Source of the DNA: Bacterioplanes sp.
GTDB taxonomy: Bacteria; Pseudomonadota; Gammaproteobacteria; Pseudomonadales; Oceanobacteraceae
Length of the DNA stretch: 64,000 nucleotides
Direction: 5' to 3'
Assembly (NCBI GenBank): GCA_014859445.1
Contig: JACUUC010000005.1
Location: 62,001-126,000 of the forward strand
This document shows, piece after piece, positions 18,107 through 27,599 of this stretch. The notes beneath the pieces are model-generated. The model was not told the origin of the DNA. It searched no databases and saw only the letters and a program-made list of their open reading frames with translations. Each line of letters begins with the position of its first letter. Position 1 is the stretch's first letter. Made by a program: the position numbers and the translations under genes.

Positions 18107-18484
18107 ATGGAACAATTAACACTCGTCGTTCATTTGCTGCTGGCCATCGCCATCATTGGTTTTGTCCTGATTCAGCAAGGTAAGGGAGCCGATGCGGGTG
18201 CCTCTTTTGGAGGTGGTAGCTCACAAACCGTATTTGGTGGACAAGGTGCTGGCAATTTCTTGAGTCGTGCGACGGCGATTTTGGCAACCATTTTCTTTAT
18301 TACCAGTTTGACTTTAGCGATGTTTGCTAAAGAAAAAGTGACTGGTGCATCCGATTTGGGTATTCCGAGTGCGGAAGTGATAGAAAGACTTGAGCGTGAC
18401 ACCCCAGTTGTGGAACAATACGCGCCGTTGAATGATGTGCCTGAGTTAGACGCCTCTACTGGTGACGAGCCCATCGTTCAATAA
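18107..18484 (+). CDS. secG: Preprotein translocase subunit SecG
   Basis: SecG is the small inner-membrane subunit of the SecYEG channel, acting with the SecA encoded at 57190. The 125-residue protein has two membrane helices (about 3-22 and 52-72) around the conserved GKGADAGASFGGG...FG loop, then a hydrophilic acidic tail of about 45 residues. I chose ATG 18107, eight bases after the tpiA stop; a TTG two codons earlier is possible. The tRNA-Leu gene follows after 16 bases and may be co-transcribed. Confidence 0.95.
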   Translation: MEQLTLVVHLLLAIAIIGFVLIQQGKGADAGASFGGGSSQTVFGGQGAGNFLSRATAILATIFFITSLTLAMFAKEKVTGASDLGIPSAEVIERLERDTPVVEQYAPLNDVPELDASTGDEPIVQ

Positions 18485-18500
18485 GTTCGTTTGATGTATA

Positions 18501-18586
18501 GCGGATGTGGTGGAATTGGTAGACACGCCATCTTGAGGGGGTGGTGAGCATAGCTTGTGCGAGTTCGAGTCTCGCCATCCGCACCA
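18501..18586 (+). tRNA. tRNA-Leu (anticodon GAG)
   Basis: Acceptor strands GCGGATG and CATCCGC pair fully, and CCA is encoded. The anticodon stem CCATC/GGTGG encloses the loop TTGAGGG, giving anticodon GAG (reads CUC/CUU). A long variable arm and the T-arm GAGTTCGAGTCTC are visible, as expected for a class II tRNA. Its place after secG is conserved in gammaproteobacteria. Confidence 0.97.
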
Positions 18587-18596
18587 ATTTTAAGAG

Positions 18597-18621
18597 AAAG
18601 CGAACATGGTTCGCTTTTTTT
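18597..18621 (+). terminator. Terminator after tRNA-Leu
   Basis: AAAGCGAAC/GTTCGCTTT with loop ATG, followed by a T-run. Confidence 0.85.
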
Positions 18622-18654
18622 ATTTAAAGCTTCTATAATGCGGCAGCTTTAAAT
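18622..18654. repeat. 10-bp inverted repeat enclosing a TATAAT box
   Basis: ATTTAAAGCT (18622-18631) and AGCTTTAAAT (18645-18654) are perfect inverted copies. TATAAT lies between them at 18634-18639. It could be an operator over a promoter driving the rimP-nusA transcript, although a terminator follows at 18666. Confidence 0.45.
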
Positions 18655-18665
18655 AGATAATTCTT

Positions 18666-18695
18666 AAAAAAGCCCCTCACGCTAGGGGCTTTTTA
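18666..18695 (+). terminator. Second terminator before rimP
   Basis: AGCCCCT/AGGGGCT with loop CACGC plus A, flanked by A and T runs. Any transcript starting at the TATAAT box at 18634 would meet it after about 50 nt. Confidence 0.8.
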
Positions 18696-18742
18696 GTAGT
18701 TTCTTTCCTGTTGGCAACGTTTCTTCGGTTGTTGGCACTGCG

Positions 18743-18811
18743 AAACTTGCCCCGGCAAGTTTTAGTCTGCAGAAGTGGTAAAAGTAGACTGGGCATAGAT
18801 GCCCAGTTTTT
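18743..18811 (+). promoter_or_regulatory. Hairpins in the rimP-nusA leader
   Basis: Two further stem-loops precede rimP: AAACTTGCC/GGCAAGTTT (18743-18762) followed by TTTTAG, and ACTGGGC/GCCCAGT (18788-18807) followed by TTTT. The second ends 23 bases before the start codon. Both resemble weak intrinsic terminators and fit attenuation of the nusA operon. Confidence 0.6.
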
Positions 18812-18833
18812 GTTTGTATTGAGGGTGAAGTTT

Positions 18834-19292
18834 TTGGCAAAAGATACTCAGTTAACCGAATTGCTAGCGCCAGTGGTGGAAGCCATGGGTTTTACATTTT
18901 GGGGTCTGGAGTACAGCGCACAAGGTAAACACAGTTTGCTGCGTGTATACATTGATCATGCAGACGGCATCACCGTTGATCATTGTGCTGCGGTAAGTCA
19001 TCAGATCAGCAGTGTACTCGATGTAGAAGATCCTATTTCGCAAGAATATACCCTGGAGGTTTCCTCTCCGGGTATGGACCGTCCCTTGTTTACACTGGGA
19101 CAGTTTCAACAATACGCCAATCACATCATTGATGTGAGATTGCGTATGCCCTTCGACGGGCGTCGTAAATTCAAGGGCCAATTGATAGGCGTGGAGCAAG
19201 AGGAAGTGGTGTTGTTTGTCGACGGCCATGAATACTTATTGCCGATCGAATTGATTGAAAAAGCCCATGTTGTTCCACAATTCAAGGATTAA
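18834..19292 (+). CDS. rimP: Ribosome maturation factor RimP
   Basis: RimP is needed for 30S subunit maturation. The 152-residue protein shows the family motifs [17 protein letters not shown] (about 32-48), the [14 protein letters not shown] block, and [13 protein letters not shown] (about 79-91), then a C-terminal SH3-like domain. I chose the TTG start at 18834: GAGG lies nine bases upstream and the protein then aligns with E. coli RimP from its first residues. The longer frame from 18711 would run through two hairpins. It is first in the rimP-nusA-infB operon. Confidence 0.93.
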   Translation: MAKDTQLTELLAPVVEAMGFTFWGLEYSAQGKHSLLRVYIDHADGITVDHCAAVSHQISSVLDVEDPISQEYTLEVSSPGMDRPLFTLGQFQQYANHIIDVRLRMPFDGRRKFKGQLIGVEQEEVVLFVDGHEYLLPIELIEKAHVVPQFKD

Positions 19293-19313
19293 GTTGCAGA
19301 GCGAGGCTAGAAG

Positions 19314-20810
19314 ATGAGCAAAGAAATTCTCCTGGTCGCGGAAGCGGTATCAAACGAGAAAGGCGTTTCAAAAGAAATCATTTTTGAAGCCATCGAAGCA
19401 GCGTTAGCCGCTGCAGCGAAGAAGCGTTATGAAGATGAAGACGCTACGATTCGAGTTGATATCGACCGCAAGACCGGTAATTACGAAACTTTCCGCAGCT
19501 GGTTGGTGGTAAGCAATGAGGTTGTTCCTGGATTGGGTGATGAATTGACGCTGCAAGAAGCGCATGACATCGACGATCAATTGCAGCCTGGTGATATTTA
19601 CGAAGTTAAAATTGATAACCCCGATTTTGGTCGCATTGCGGCGCAAGCCGCCAAGCAAATCATCGTACAAAAAGTACGTGATGCTGAGCGAGCGCAGGTT
19701 GTTGAACAGTATCAAGACCGATTGGGTGAGCTGGTCAATGGCACCGTAAAAAAAGTGACACGAGACAATGTCATTGTGGATCTGGGCAATAATGCAGAAG
19801 GATTGTTGCCTAAAGAACATTTGATTGGTCGCGAAATCATGCGTATGGGCGATCGCGTTCGGGCTGTTTTGCATGAGGTTCGTCCGGAAAATCGTGGCCC
19901 ACAATTGATTCTTAGCCGCACAGCCGCGTCGATGATGATTGAGTTGTTCCGTATTGAAGTACCAGAAATTGCCGAAGACGTGATTGAGATTAAAGGTGCT
20001 GCTCGTGATCCTGGTTCGCGTGCCAAGATTGCAGTAAAAACCAATGACAAACGTATCGACCCAGTGGGTGCGTGTGTGGGGATGCGTGGTGCTCGTGTAC
20101 AAGCGGTAACCAATGAACTTGGTGGCAATGAGCGCATTGATATCGTGTTGTGGGATGACAATCCGGCACAGTTGGTGATCAATGCAATGGCACCTGCGGA
20201 AGTGGCGTCGATTGTCATGGATGAAGACACACACAGTATGGATGTTGCTGTTGCCTCTGATAACCTTGCGCAAGCGATTGGCCGTGGTGGTCAAAACGTG
20301 CGTTTGGCCTCGGAATTGACAGGCTGGGAAATTAATGTGATGTCAGAAGATGAAGCCAATGAAAAGCTCTCTCAAGAGTCTTCAGGTTACATTGATCTGT
20401 TCATTCGCGCGTTGGATCTGGATGAAGATTTTGCCGTCATGTTGGTGGAAGAAGGCTTTACCAGTTTAGAAGAAATCGCGTACGTTCCAATGGAAGAAAT
20501 GCTGAGCATTGATGGCTTAGACGAAGACACCATCAACGAACTGCGTGATCGCGCAAAAGATGTTTTATTGACTCAAGCCATTGCCTCGGAAGAGCAGCTT
20601 GAAGCAGCGCATCCAGCCGATGACTTGTTAAATATGGAGGGCATGGATAAACACCTTGCTCTGGTATTAGCAAGCAAAGGCATCTGCACAATGGAAGATC
20701 TGGCCGAGCAGGCCGTGGATGAGCTGCTCGATATTGAAAATATGACCGAAGACAAAGCGGCAGAGTTAATTATGACTGCACGCAAGCCCTGGTTTGAGGG
20801 TAATGAGTAA
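19314..20810 (+). CDS. nusA: Transcription termination/antitermination protein NusA
   Basis: NusA binds RNA polymerase and RNA to modulate pausing, termination and antitermination. The 498-residue protein has the N-terminal polymerase-binding domain (about 1-130), an S1 domain (about 135-200, with [16 protein letters not shown]), two KH domains (about 230-345, with [13 protein letters not shown] and [15 protein letters not shown]), and two C-terminal acidic repeats ending at about 495, as in E. coli. It follows rimP by 21 bases and precedes infB by 25. In E. coli NusA regulates its own operon; the hairpin-rich leader here would allow this. Confidence 0.98.
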   Translation: MSKEILLVAEAVSNEKGVSKEIIFEAIEAALAAAAKKRYEDEDATIRVDIDRKTGNYETFRSWLVVSNEVVPGLGDELTLQEAHDIDDQLQPGDIYEVKIDNPDFGRIAAQAAKQIIVQKVRDAERAQVVEQYQDRLGELVNGTVKKVTRDNVIVDLGNNAEGLLPKEHLIGREIMRMGDRVRAVLHEVRPENRGPQLILSRTAASMMIELFRIEVPEIAEDVIEIKGAARDPGSRAKIAVKTNDKRIDPVGACVGMRGARVQAVTNELGGNERIDIVLWDDNPAQLVINAMAPAEVASIVMDEDTHSMDVAVASDNLAQAIGRGGQNVRLASELTGWEINVMSEDEANEKLSQESSGYIDLFIRALDLDEDFAVMLVEEGFTSLEEIAYVPMEEMLSIDGLDEDTINELRDRAKDVLLTQAIASEEQLEAAHPADDLLNMEGMDKHLALVLASKGICTMEDLAEQAVDELLDIENMTEDKAAELIMTARKPWFEGNE

Positions 20811-20835
20811 TATTCGGTCGGTATAGGAGAAACGT

Positions 20836-23346
20836 ATGGCTGATGTAACCGTTAAAGAACTCGCCGACGTGGTCAACACCAGCGTTGACCGATTGTTATC
20901 GCAAATGAAAGAAGCTGGTCTGCCGCAAACAGCGGCAAGCCAAGCGGTCAATGATGAACAGAAGCAAGTGTTGCTGACTTTCTTGAAAAAAAGTCACGGT
21001 GAGTCGACAGATGAGCCGAAGAAGATCACATTGAAACGCAAAGCAACGACCACACTCAAAGCGGGTCAGGGTGGTAAGCGTGCCGTGACCATCGAAGTGC
21101 GTCAAAAACGTACTTACGTGAAGCGTGATGATGTGGATGCGGCGGCCGAAAAAGCCAAAGAAGAAGCACGTTTAGCGGCTGAAGCGGCAGAAAAAGCGGC
21201 CGCCGAGAAAGCGGCTGCTGAGAAAGCCGCTGCCGAAAAAGCCGCAACGGAGCAGGCACCACAAGCATCCGCGGAAACCGTGGTTGCCTCAAAACCGGCT
21301 GCGAAGAAAGAAAGTAAACCGGCCGCTAAATCTGTGCCAGTTGAAGAAGACGTTGCGCAAAAACGTGCCGAAGCTGAAGCGGCTGCTCAGCGTACAGAAG
21401 ATTCACGCAAAAAGCCGAAAACCGTTGATAAAAAGCGAACGGAACAGCGTGATGAAACCCGATTCAATGATCGTGGCAGTGACGATAATCGTGGTGGTCG
21501 CAACCGTCGTCCAAAGGTGAAGCTGAAAGGGGGGCGTCGTCCTCAGCAATCCGACAATGAGCACGCCTTTACTCGTCCAACAGCGCCTGTCGTTAAGGAA
21601 GTTGAGTTGCCAGAAGCCATTACCGTAGGTGAACTCGCCTCGAAAATGGCCGTTAAAGCCGGTGAAGTCATCAAAACCTTAATGAAGATGGGTGTGATGG
21701 CGACCATTAACCAGATCCTTGATCAAGACACGGCAACATTGGTCGTGGAAGAGATGGGTCATAAGGTCACTAAGTTAATCGCAGACAACGCCCTCGAAGT
21801 GGCTGTTGCAGAATCGGTTAGTTACAGTGGTGACGAGTCACCAAGAGCGCCGGTTGTTACGGTAATGGGTCACGTTGACCACGGTAAAACCTCGTTGTTG
21901 GATTACATTCGTCGTACCCGTGTTGCCTCGGGTGAAGCCGGTGGTATTACGCAGCACATTGGTGCGTATCACGTTGAAACCGATCATGGCATGGTCTCCT
22001 TCTTGGATACGCCTGGACACGCCGCGTTTACGTCGATGCGTGCTCGCGGTGCGCAGTCAACAGACGTGGTTATTCTCGTCGTTGCTGCCGATGACGGTGT
22101 GATGCCACAAACCATCGAAGCGATTCAGCATGCGAAAGCCGCTGGCGTGCCGATTGTGGTCGCGATGACCAAAATTGACAAAGAAACCGTCGATATTGAT
22201 CGCATCAAAAATGAATTGTCTGCACGTGATGTGATGCCAGAAGATTGGGGCGGTGATGTTCCTTTCATTGGTGTCTCTGCGAAAAGCGGTGAAGGTATTG
22301 ATGCTCTGCTAGAAGCGGTATTGCTGCAAGCTGAAATTCTCGAGTTGAAAGCACATTTCACAGGCCCTGGTATGGGTGTGGTTGTTGAGTCTCGACTGGA
22401 TAAAGGTCGTGGTCCTGTTGCCACCTTGCTGGTTCAAAACGGTATGCTGAAAAAAGGCGATATCGTGTTGGCCGGTACTTGTTACGGTCGTGCCCGTGCC
22501 CTGTTGGATGAAAATGGTCAGCAAGTAGGTGACGCAGGCCCGTCCATTCCAGTGGAAATTTTGGGACTGAACGGCACTCCTGAAGCGGGCGACCAATTCA
22601 TGGTCGTTGAGAGCGAGAAGAAGGCCCGTGAAGTGGCTGAATTCCGCGAAGCGCGCAGCAAAGAAATTGTGCAGCAGCGTCAGCAAGCCGCTAAATTGGA
22701 TGCGTTGTTCAGTGGTATGGGTGAAGGCACCGTTGCATCACTTAACGTGGTATTGAAAACAGACGTACGCGGTTCGTTAGAAGCCATCGTTGCCTCGCTG
22801 CAAAAACTGGCTACCGACGAAGTGAAGGTGAATGTGGTGTCATCCGGTGTGGGTGGTATTACGGAAACCGACGTGACCTTGGCCGTTGCTTCCAGTGCCG
22901 TACTGTTTGGTTTTAACGTTCGTGCCGATAATGCGGCCAAGCGTGTGATCGAAAACGGTGGTGTGGATTTACGCTATTACAGCGTTATTTACGACTTGTT
23001 GGATGACGTCAAACAAGCTATGGCTGGTTTGTTGGCACCCGAACTGCGTGAAGAAATCGTGGGTATTGCGCAAGTACGTGATGTGTTCAACTCACCGAAG
23101 TTTGGTCAAATTGCCGGTTGTATGGTTACCGATGGTACGGTGTATCGTAATAAGCGTATTCGCGTGTTGCGTGACAACGTGGTCATTTACGAAGGCGAGC
23201 TTGAGTCACTGCGTCGCTATAAAGACGATGTGCAAGAAGTTCGTAACGGCATGGAATGCGGTATTGGCGTGAAAAACTATCAAGATGTTCGCCCTGGCGA
23301 TCAAATTGAAGTGTTTGAAGTGCGTGAGATTGCACGTACGCTGTAA
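20836..23346 (+). CDS. infB: Translation initiation factor IF-2
   Basis: IF-2 is the GTPase that places fMet-tRNA on the 30S subunit and promotes subunit joining. The 836-residue protein has an N-terminal IF2_N domain (about 1-50), a highly charged linker with repeated EKAAA units near residues 115-140, a second IF2_N domain (about 256-305), the G domain with GHVDHGKTS (about 346-354) and DTPGHAAF, and the C-terminal tRNA-binding domains. The repeat part of the linker is low complexity and probably length-variable between strains. It is in the nusA operon. Confidence 0.98.
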   Translation: MADVTVKELADVVNTSVDRLLSQMKEAGLPQTAASQAVNDEQKQVLLTFLKKSHGESTDEPKKITLKRKATTTLKAGQGGKRAVTIEVRQKRTYVKRDDVDAAAEKAKEEARLAAEAAEKAAAEKAAAEKAAAEKAATEQAPQASAETVVASKPAAKKESKPAAKSVPVEEDVAQKRAEAEAAAQRTEDSRKKPKTVDKKRTEQRDETRFNDRGSDDNRGGRNRRPKVKLKGGRRPQQSDNEHAFTRPTAPVVKEVELPEAITVGELASKMAVKAGEVIKTLMKMGVMATINQILDQDTATLVVEEMGHKVTKLIADNALEVAVAESVSYSGDESPRAPVVTVMGHVDHGKTSLLDYIRRTRVASGEAGGITQHIGAYHVETDHGMVSFLDTPGHAAFTSMRARGAQSTDVVILVVAADDGVMPQTIEAIQHAKAAGVPIVVAMTKIDKETVDIDRIKNELSARDVMPEDWGGDVPFIGVSAKSGEGIDALLEAVLLQAEILELKAHFTGPGMGVVVESRLDKGRGPVATLLVQNGMLKKGDIVLAGTCYGRARALLDENGQQVGDAGPSIPVEILGLNGTPEAGDQFMVVESEKKAREVAEFREARSKEIVQQRQQAAKLDALFSGMGEGTVASLNVVLKTDVRGSLEAIVASLQKLATDEVKVNVVSSGVGGITETDVTLAVASSAVLFGFNVRADNAAKRVIENGGVDLRYYSVIYDLLDDVKQAMAGLLAPELREEIVGIAQVRDVFNSPKFGQIAGCMVTDGTVYRNKRIRVLRDNVVIYEGELESLRRYKDDVQEVRNGMECGIGVKNYQDVRPGDQIEVFEVREIARTL

Positions 23347-23393
23347 TGCCAAACGCCATCAAGGTCAGTTTATGGCCCTGATTGCATGACTGC

Positions 23394-23427
23394 CTAAGGC
23401 CCAGCATTTGCTGGGCTTTCTGCCTTA
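23394..23427 (+). terminator. Hairpin between infB and rbfA
   Basis: GCCCAGCA/TGCTGGGC (23399-23406/23409-23416) followed by TTTC. An outer CTAAGGC/GCCTTAG pairing could extend the base. It is a weak terminator or processing site, because rbfA probably still relies on read-through. Confidence 0.6.
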
Positions 23428-23456
23428 GATTGGGGGCAAACCCCAAGGAAGAGATA

Positions 23457-23870
23457 ATGCCAAAAGATTACAGTCGCACCTCGCGCATTGCTGAGCATAT
23501 TCAGCGTGAGTTAGCGCAAATGATTCAGTTCGAGATGAAAGATCCGCGTTTGGGCATGGTGACGATCAACCATGTGAAGGTGGCGAAAGACTTAGGGTAT
23601 GCCGATATCTACTTCACCGTCATGGGCGCTCGTGGCGAAACCGACGCTGAAATCAGTCAACAAACCACCAGTATCTTAAACGATGCCGCGGGTTATTTAC
23701 GCAGTGAACTGGCGAAGATTATGCGGACACGTATTACGCCAATGCTGCGTTTCCATTACGATGAAACCATGGATCGCGGGATTCATTTGACGAATTTGAT
23801 CAAACAAGCGCGTCAATCTGACGATGTTCGTCATCAGCAAGATCGCGGTAACGAAGAAGAACAAAACTGA
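23457..23870 (+). CDS. rbfA: 30S ribosome-binding factor RbfA
   Basis: RbfA is a KH-fold factor that binds immature 30S subunits near the 16S rRNA 5' end. The 137-residue protein shows the N-terminal helix SRTSRIAEHIQRELAQ, the conserved DPRLG...TI segment and RTRITPMLRFHYDE near residues 88-101. I chose ATG 23457 (GGAAGAG upstream). The frame extends back to 23382, but that part lies in a hairpin. The stop overlaps the truB start by one base (TGATG), which implies coupled translation. Confidence 0.96.
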   Translation: MPKDYSRTSRIAEHIQRELAQMIQFEMKDPRLGMVTINHVKVAKDLGYADIYFTVMGARGETDAEISQQTTSILNDAAGYLRSELAKIMRTRITPMLRFHYDETMDRGIHLTNLIKQARQSDDVRHQQDRGNEEEQN

Positions 23871-24811
23871 TGGCGCGTCAAAAAAAAGGCCGTGCCGTAC
23901 ACGGCGTTTTGTTACTGGATAAGCCGTTAGGTGTTAGCTCAAATCAGGTTCTACAACGTGTGAAGTGGCTGTTTCAAGCTCAGAAAGCGGGTCATACCGG
24001 TGCTCTTGATCCTCAGGCCAGTGGCTTATTGCCTCTGTGTTTCGGCGAAGCGACCAAGTTTTCACAACTGTTGTTGGACTCGGAAAAAGCCTACGAAACC
24101 ACGGCGCAATTGGGTGAAGTTCGCTCAACGGGTGATAGCGAGGGTGACGTGTTGAGTCGTAGTCCCGTATCAGCGCTGAGTGTTGATGATGTTGAGCAGG
24201 TACTGGCGGATTTTCGCGGCCCAGTGGTGCAAGTACCGCCGATGTTTTCGGCGTTAAAGTTAGACGGCAAGCCATTGTATGAGTTGGCTCGTCAAGGCAT
24301 GAGCCAACAGGACGCTCAAGCCATTGCCGATAAAAAACGTCGCACCATCACCATTCACGAGTTGACCTTGCGTGAGCAACGCGACACGCAACTGGATTTA
24401 TTTGTGCGTTGCTCGAAAGGCACCTACATACGCACGCTGGTTGAAGACATTGGTGCGGCCATCGGTTGTGGTGCTTATGTCAGTCGTTTGCATCGCACGG
24501 CAACGGGACCGTATCAACAAGAACAGATGATTACACTCGCTGAGTTGGAGCGCATTGCGGAGCAAGAAGGGGTGGCTGGTTTGGATGCCTTGTTGTTGCC
24601 CATCGACAGTGCGTTACCAACGGACTGGCCTGTGATCACGTTGGACGATGCGCAAACGCAGAAAATCCGTCAAGGTCAGGCCTTGAGTACTGGCTTAAAC
24701 GACGTACCTTCAGTACAATTACGTTCTGTTATTGACGGACAAAACGTACTTATTGGTATTGCACGAATCAAAGGCGGCGGCATTCGTCCTCAGAGATTGT
24801 TGCAGTTCTAA
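23870..24811 (+). CDS. truB: tRNA pseudouridine-55 synthase TruB
   Basis: TruB converts U55 of the tRNA T-loop to pseudouridine. The 313-residue protein has HGVLLLDKPLGVSSN near the N-terminus, the catalytic Asp47 in GALDPQASGLLP, and the C-terminal PUA-like domain after about residue 250. It starts on the last base of the rbfA stop codon. Its position between rbfA and rpsO is conserved. Confidence 0.97.
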   Translation: MARQKKGRAVHGVLLLDKPLGVSSNQVLQRVKWLFQAQKAGHTGALDPQASGLLPLCFGEATKFSQLLLDSEKAYETTAQLGEVRSTGDSEGDVLSRSPVSALSVDDVEQVLADFRGPVVQVPPMFSALKLDGKPLYELARQGMSQQDAQAIADKKRRTITIHELTLREQRDTQLDLFVRCSKGTYIRTLVEDIGAAIGCGAYVSRLHRTATGPYQQEQMITLAELERIAEQEGVAGLDALLLPIDSALPTDWPVITLDDAQTQKIRQGQALSTGLNDVPSVQLRSVIDGQNVLIGIARIKGGGIRPQRLLQF

Positions 24812-24858
24812 CGTTGGTTCGACGTAACCGCGGCCGTTGGCTGCGACATCACACTGTT

Positions 24859-24893
24859 AATGTGCACGGTGTTGATGGTTTTTTTTGCACATT
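24859..24893 (+). promoter_or_regulatory. Hairpin in the rpsO leader
   Basis: AATGTGCA (24859-24866) pairs perfectly with TGCACATT (24886-24893), and the stem ends next to the TTGGAG ribosome site. In E. coli S15 represses its own translation through a leader pseudoknot; this stem is a candidate for an equivalent structure. Confidence 0.4.
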
Positions 24894-24907
24894 CTTGGAG
24901 AAATATC

Positions 24908-25177
24908 ATGGCATTAACTGCTGCTCAAAAAGCTGAAATCGTTAAAGAATACCAAGTCGCAGAAGGCGATACCGGTTCACCAGAAGTTCAAGTTGCCTTG
25001 CTGACGCACAACATTGTTGGTCTGCAAAGCCACTTCAAAGAACACGGTAAAGATCACCATTCTCGTCGTGGTTTGATTCGCATGGTTAACCAACGTCGTA
25101 AGTTGTTGGACTACCTGAAAGGTAAAGATGCAACTCGTTACCTTGAGCTGATCAAGCGTTTAGGCTTACGTCGTTAA
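24908..25177 (+). CDS. rpsO: 30S ribosomal protein S15
   Basis: S15 is a primary 16S rRNA-binding protein of the small subunit platform. It has 89 residues, the same as E. coli S15, with the conserved DTGSPEVQ (20-27), [11 protein letters not shown] (about 45-55) and the C-terminal [13 protein letters not shown] chose ATG 24908, preceded by TTGGAG; the frame extends back to 24860 without a ribosome site. It lies between truB and pnp and is followed by a terminator. Confidence 0.98.
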   Translation: MALTAAQKAEIVKEYQVAEGDTGSPEVQVALLTHNIVGLQSHFKEHGKDHHSRRGLIRMVNQRRKLLDYLKGKDATRYLELIKRLGLRR

Positions 25178-25190
25178 GACCTAATGATTC

Positions 25191-25220
25191 GCAGCAAAGG
25201 CCCTTAGGGGCTTTTGTTGC
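25191..25220 (+). terminator. Terminator after rpsO
   Basis: GCAGCAAAGGCCC pairs, with wobble, with GGGGCTTTTGTTGC around a TTA loop. It lies between rpsO and pnp, where E. coli also has a leaky terminator. Confidence 0.65.
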
Positions 25221-25301
25221 ATCTGGTGTTTGAGTACGTGCCATGCAAACAATGAAACTCCCTGCGTAAGCTGTGGTGCCAACCCCGTTAATGATAACGG
25301 T

Positions 25302-25373
25302 GGTGCTTCTACCCATACGGCCTTAATTGCGTTTAACACACGTGATGTTTGAGGTGATATGGGTAGAAGCACC
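25302..25373 (+). promoter_or_regulatory. Long stem-loop in the pnp leader (probable RNase III site)
   Basis: A perfect 16-bp stem (25302-25317 with 25358-25373) encloses a 40-base loop, ending 42 bases before pnp. A smaller stem CCGTTA/TAACGG (25285-25300) adjoins it. In E. coli the pnp leader forms a long double-stranded stem cut by RNase III, after which PNPase destabilises its own mRNA. The same arrangement is likely here. Confidence 0.75.
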
Positions 25374-25415
25374 GGCAGACTCGTAGGATGATCTAACCAA
25401 AAGGAATACGTAAGA

Positions 25416-27524
25416 ATGAGTACTAAACCGGTTGCTAAAACCAAAACGTTTCAACTCGGTAACGATACCGTTGTTTTAGAAACAGGCCGTATTGCCCGTC
25501 AAGCCGATGGTGCGGTGTTAGCCACAATTGGCAAAACACAAGTGTTGGCGACAGTCGTTGCAGCAAAATCGACCAAGCCAGGTCAGGATTTCTTCCCATT
25601 ATCTGTGCACTATCAAGAAAAAATGTACGCAGCGGGTCGTATCCCAGGTGGTTACTTAAAGCGTGAAGGCCGTCCTTCCGAGAAAGAAACCCTAACATCA
25701 CGTTTGATCGACCGTCCTATTCGTCCGTTATTCCCAGATGGCTTCATGAATGAAGTGCAGGTGCTGTTAACGGTCGTCGGTGCTGAGAAAGACGTCGATC
25801 CAGACATCTGTGCGATGATTGCTACCTCGGCTGCTTTAGCCGTGTCTGGCATTCCCTTCAATGGACCAATCGGCGCTGCTCGTGTTGGCTTTACCGATGA
25901 CAATGGTTATGTGTTGAATCCAACGTACAGCCAGTTAGAAACTTCCTTGTTGAACATGGTGGTGGCCGGTACAAAAGACGCTGTATTGATGGTTGAGTCG
26001 GAAGCCGATGAATTAACCGAAGACGAAATGTTGGGTGCGGTATTGTTTGCCCATAAAGCCTTCCAACCAGCCATTGCCGCCATCGCTGAGTGGGCGCAAG
26101 AGTTGTCGATTACGCAATGGGATTGGCAAGCAACGCCGCGTAACGAAGCGCTGTATGACGCGGTGAAAGCACAAGCGGCTGCGGGCATTGCCGAAGCGTA
26201 TACGATTTCTGACAAAATGGCACGATACGCCCGTCTGGATGAAGTCAAAAAAGCCGCGGTTGATGCCTTGGCAGCCAAAGACGGCGAAGAAGGTTTCAGC
26301 GCCGACGAGATCGCCGACATGGTCGGTGAGTTGAAATACGAAGTGGTTCGTCAGCGTACCTTAGACGGTCACCCACGTATTGACGGTCGTGACAACCACA
26401 CGGTTCGTCCGTTGACCATTGAAACCGGTGTATTGCCTACGTCACATGGTTCTGCGATTTTCACTCGTGGTGAAACTCAGGCCATCGTTGCAACAACGTT
26501 AGGCTCTAGCCGTGATGCACAAATGATGGATTCCTTGTTTGGCACGGTGACCGATCCATTCTTGTTCCACTACAACTTCCCTCCGTACTCCGTGGGCGAA
26601 GCGGGCCGTATTGGTGCGATTGGTCGTCGTGAAATTGGTCATGGCCGTTTGGCGCGTCGTGGTATTCAAGCCATGATGCCAACCCAAGAAGAATTCCCGT
26701 ACACCATTCGCGTGGTGTCTGAAATTACTGAATCGAATGGTTCATCGTCAATGGCGTCTGTGTGTGGTGCATCGTTGTCGCTGATGGATGCGGGTGTGCC
26801 GATTAAAGCGCCAGTGGCCGGTATCGCCATGGGCTTGATCAAGAAAGATGACAAGTTTGCCGTTTTGACGGACATCTTGGGTGATGAAGATCACTTGGGT
26901 GACATGGACTTTAAAGTAGCCGGTACGGATGAAGGTATCACCGCACTGCAAATGGACATCAAGATCGAAGGCATTACTGAACAGATCATGGAGATTGCCT
27001 TAGAACAAGCTAAGGTTGCTCGTTTGGACATTCTGGCACAGATGAATCAAATCATCGCTGAGCCACGCAAAGAACTGTCTGATAACGCCCCGACCATGAC
27101 CACCATGCGCATCGCTTCTGATAAGATTCGTGATGTGATCGGTAAAGGCGGTGCGACCATTCGTGATATCACCGAAAAAACCGGTGCCGCGATTGATATT
27201 AACGACAGTGGTGAAATCAAGATTTTTGCAGCCGACAAAGCATCGTCTGACTTGGCTAAGCAAATGATTGAAGGCATTACTGCGGAAATTGAAGTGGGTA
27301 TCACCTACGCCGGTACCGTCAGCAAGATCGTCGATTTTGGTGCGTTCATTAACGTATTACCAGGTAAAGACGGTTTACTGCACATTTCACAAATCAGTGA
27401 AGATCGTGTAGAGAATGTGGCCGACTTCTTGAGCGAAGGTCAAAAAGTGAACGTACACGTGATGGATGTTGATCCAAAAGGTCGTGTTAAGCTGACCATG
27501 AAAGGCATTGAACAGCCTGTGTAA
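25416..27524 (+). CDS. pnp: Polyribonucleotide nucleotidyltransferase (PNPase)
   Basis: PNPase is the trimeric phosphorolytic 3'-5' exoribonuclease of the RNA degradosome. The 702-residue protein has two RNase PH domains (about 1-210 and 310-545), the second with [21 protein letters not shown] and the catalytic-region DAGVPI, then a KH domain (about 555-610, [15 protein letters not shown]) and an S1 domain (about 620-690). Length is normal. The ribosome site is AAGGAA. Expression is probably controlled through the leader stem-loop. It ends at a strong terminator. Confidence 0.98.
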   Translation: MSTKPVAKTKTFQLGNDTVVLETGRIARQADGAVLATIGKTQVLATVVAAKSTKPGQDFFPLSVHYQEKMYAAGRIPGGYLKREGRPSEKETLTSRLIDRPIRPLFPDGFMNEVQVLLTVVGAEKDVDPDICAMIATSAALAVSGIPFNGPIGAARVGFTDDNGYVLNPTYSQLETSLLNMVVAGTKDAVLMVESEADELTEDEMLGAVLFAHKAFQPAIAAIAEWAQELSITQWDWQATPRNEALYDAVKAQAAAGIAEAYTISDKMARYARLDEVKKAAVDALAAKDGEEGFSADEIADMVGELKYEVVRQRTLDGHPRIDGRDNHTVRPLTIETGVLPTSHGSAIFTRGETQAIVATTLGSSRDAQMMDSLFGTVTDPFLFHYNFPPYSVGEAGRIGAIGRREIGHGRLARRGIQAMMPTQEEFPYTIRVVSEITESNGSSSMASVCGASLSLMDAGVPIKAPVAGIAMGLIKKDDKFAVLTDILGDEDHLGDMDFKVAGTDEGITALQMDIKIEGITEQIMEIALEQAKVARLDILAQMNQIIAEPRKELSDNAPTMTTMRIASDKIRDVIGKGGATIRDITEKTGAAIDINDSGEIKIFAADKASSDLAKQMIEGITAEIEVGITYAGTVSKIVDFGAFINVLPGKDGLLHISQISEDRVENVADFLSEGQKVNVHVMDVDPKGRVKLTMKGIEQPV

Positions 27525-27541
27525 GCAGAACGTTCAGTCTG

Positions 27542-27579
27542 AAAAAAACCGCTACGGTGCAGATCGTAGCGGTTTTTTT
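27542..27579. terminator. Bidirectional terminator after pnp
   Basis: A perfect 15-bp stem: A7-CCGCTACG with CGTAGCGG-T7 and an eight-base loop. It serves pnp and the convergent metallo-beta-lactamase gene. Confidence 0.92.
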
Positions 27580-27599
27580 ATGACCTATGCTGAGGTTGC

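Noticed and set aside
19404-20294. Long open frame (296 codons) on the minus strand across nusA
   Set aside because: Antisense shadow of a clearly conserved gene; the translation has no recognisable domain and no ribosome site.
21180-21260. Short tandem repeats as a minisatellite or CRISPR-like array
   Set aside because: They encode the repetitive EKAAA linker of IF-2; no spacers and in frame with infB.
25302-25373. The long inverted repeat before pnp as a mobile-element end
   Set aside because: No transposase or target duplication; the position fits the known pnp leader stem better.
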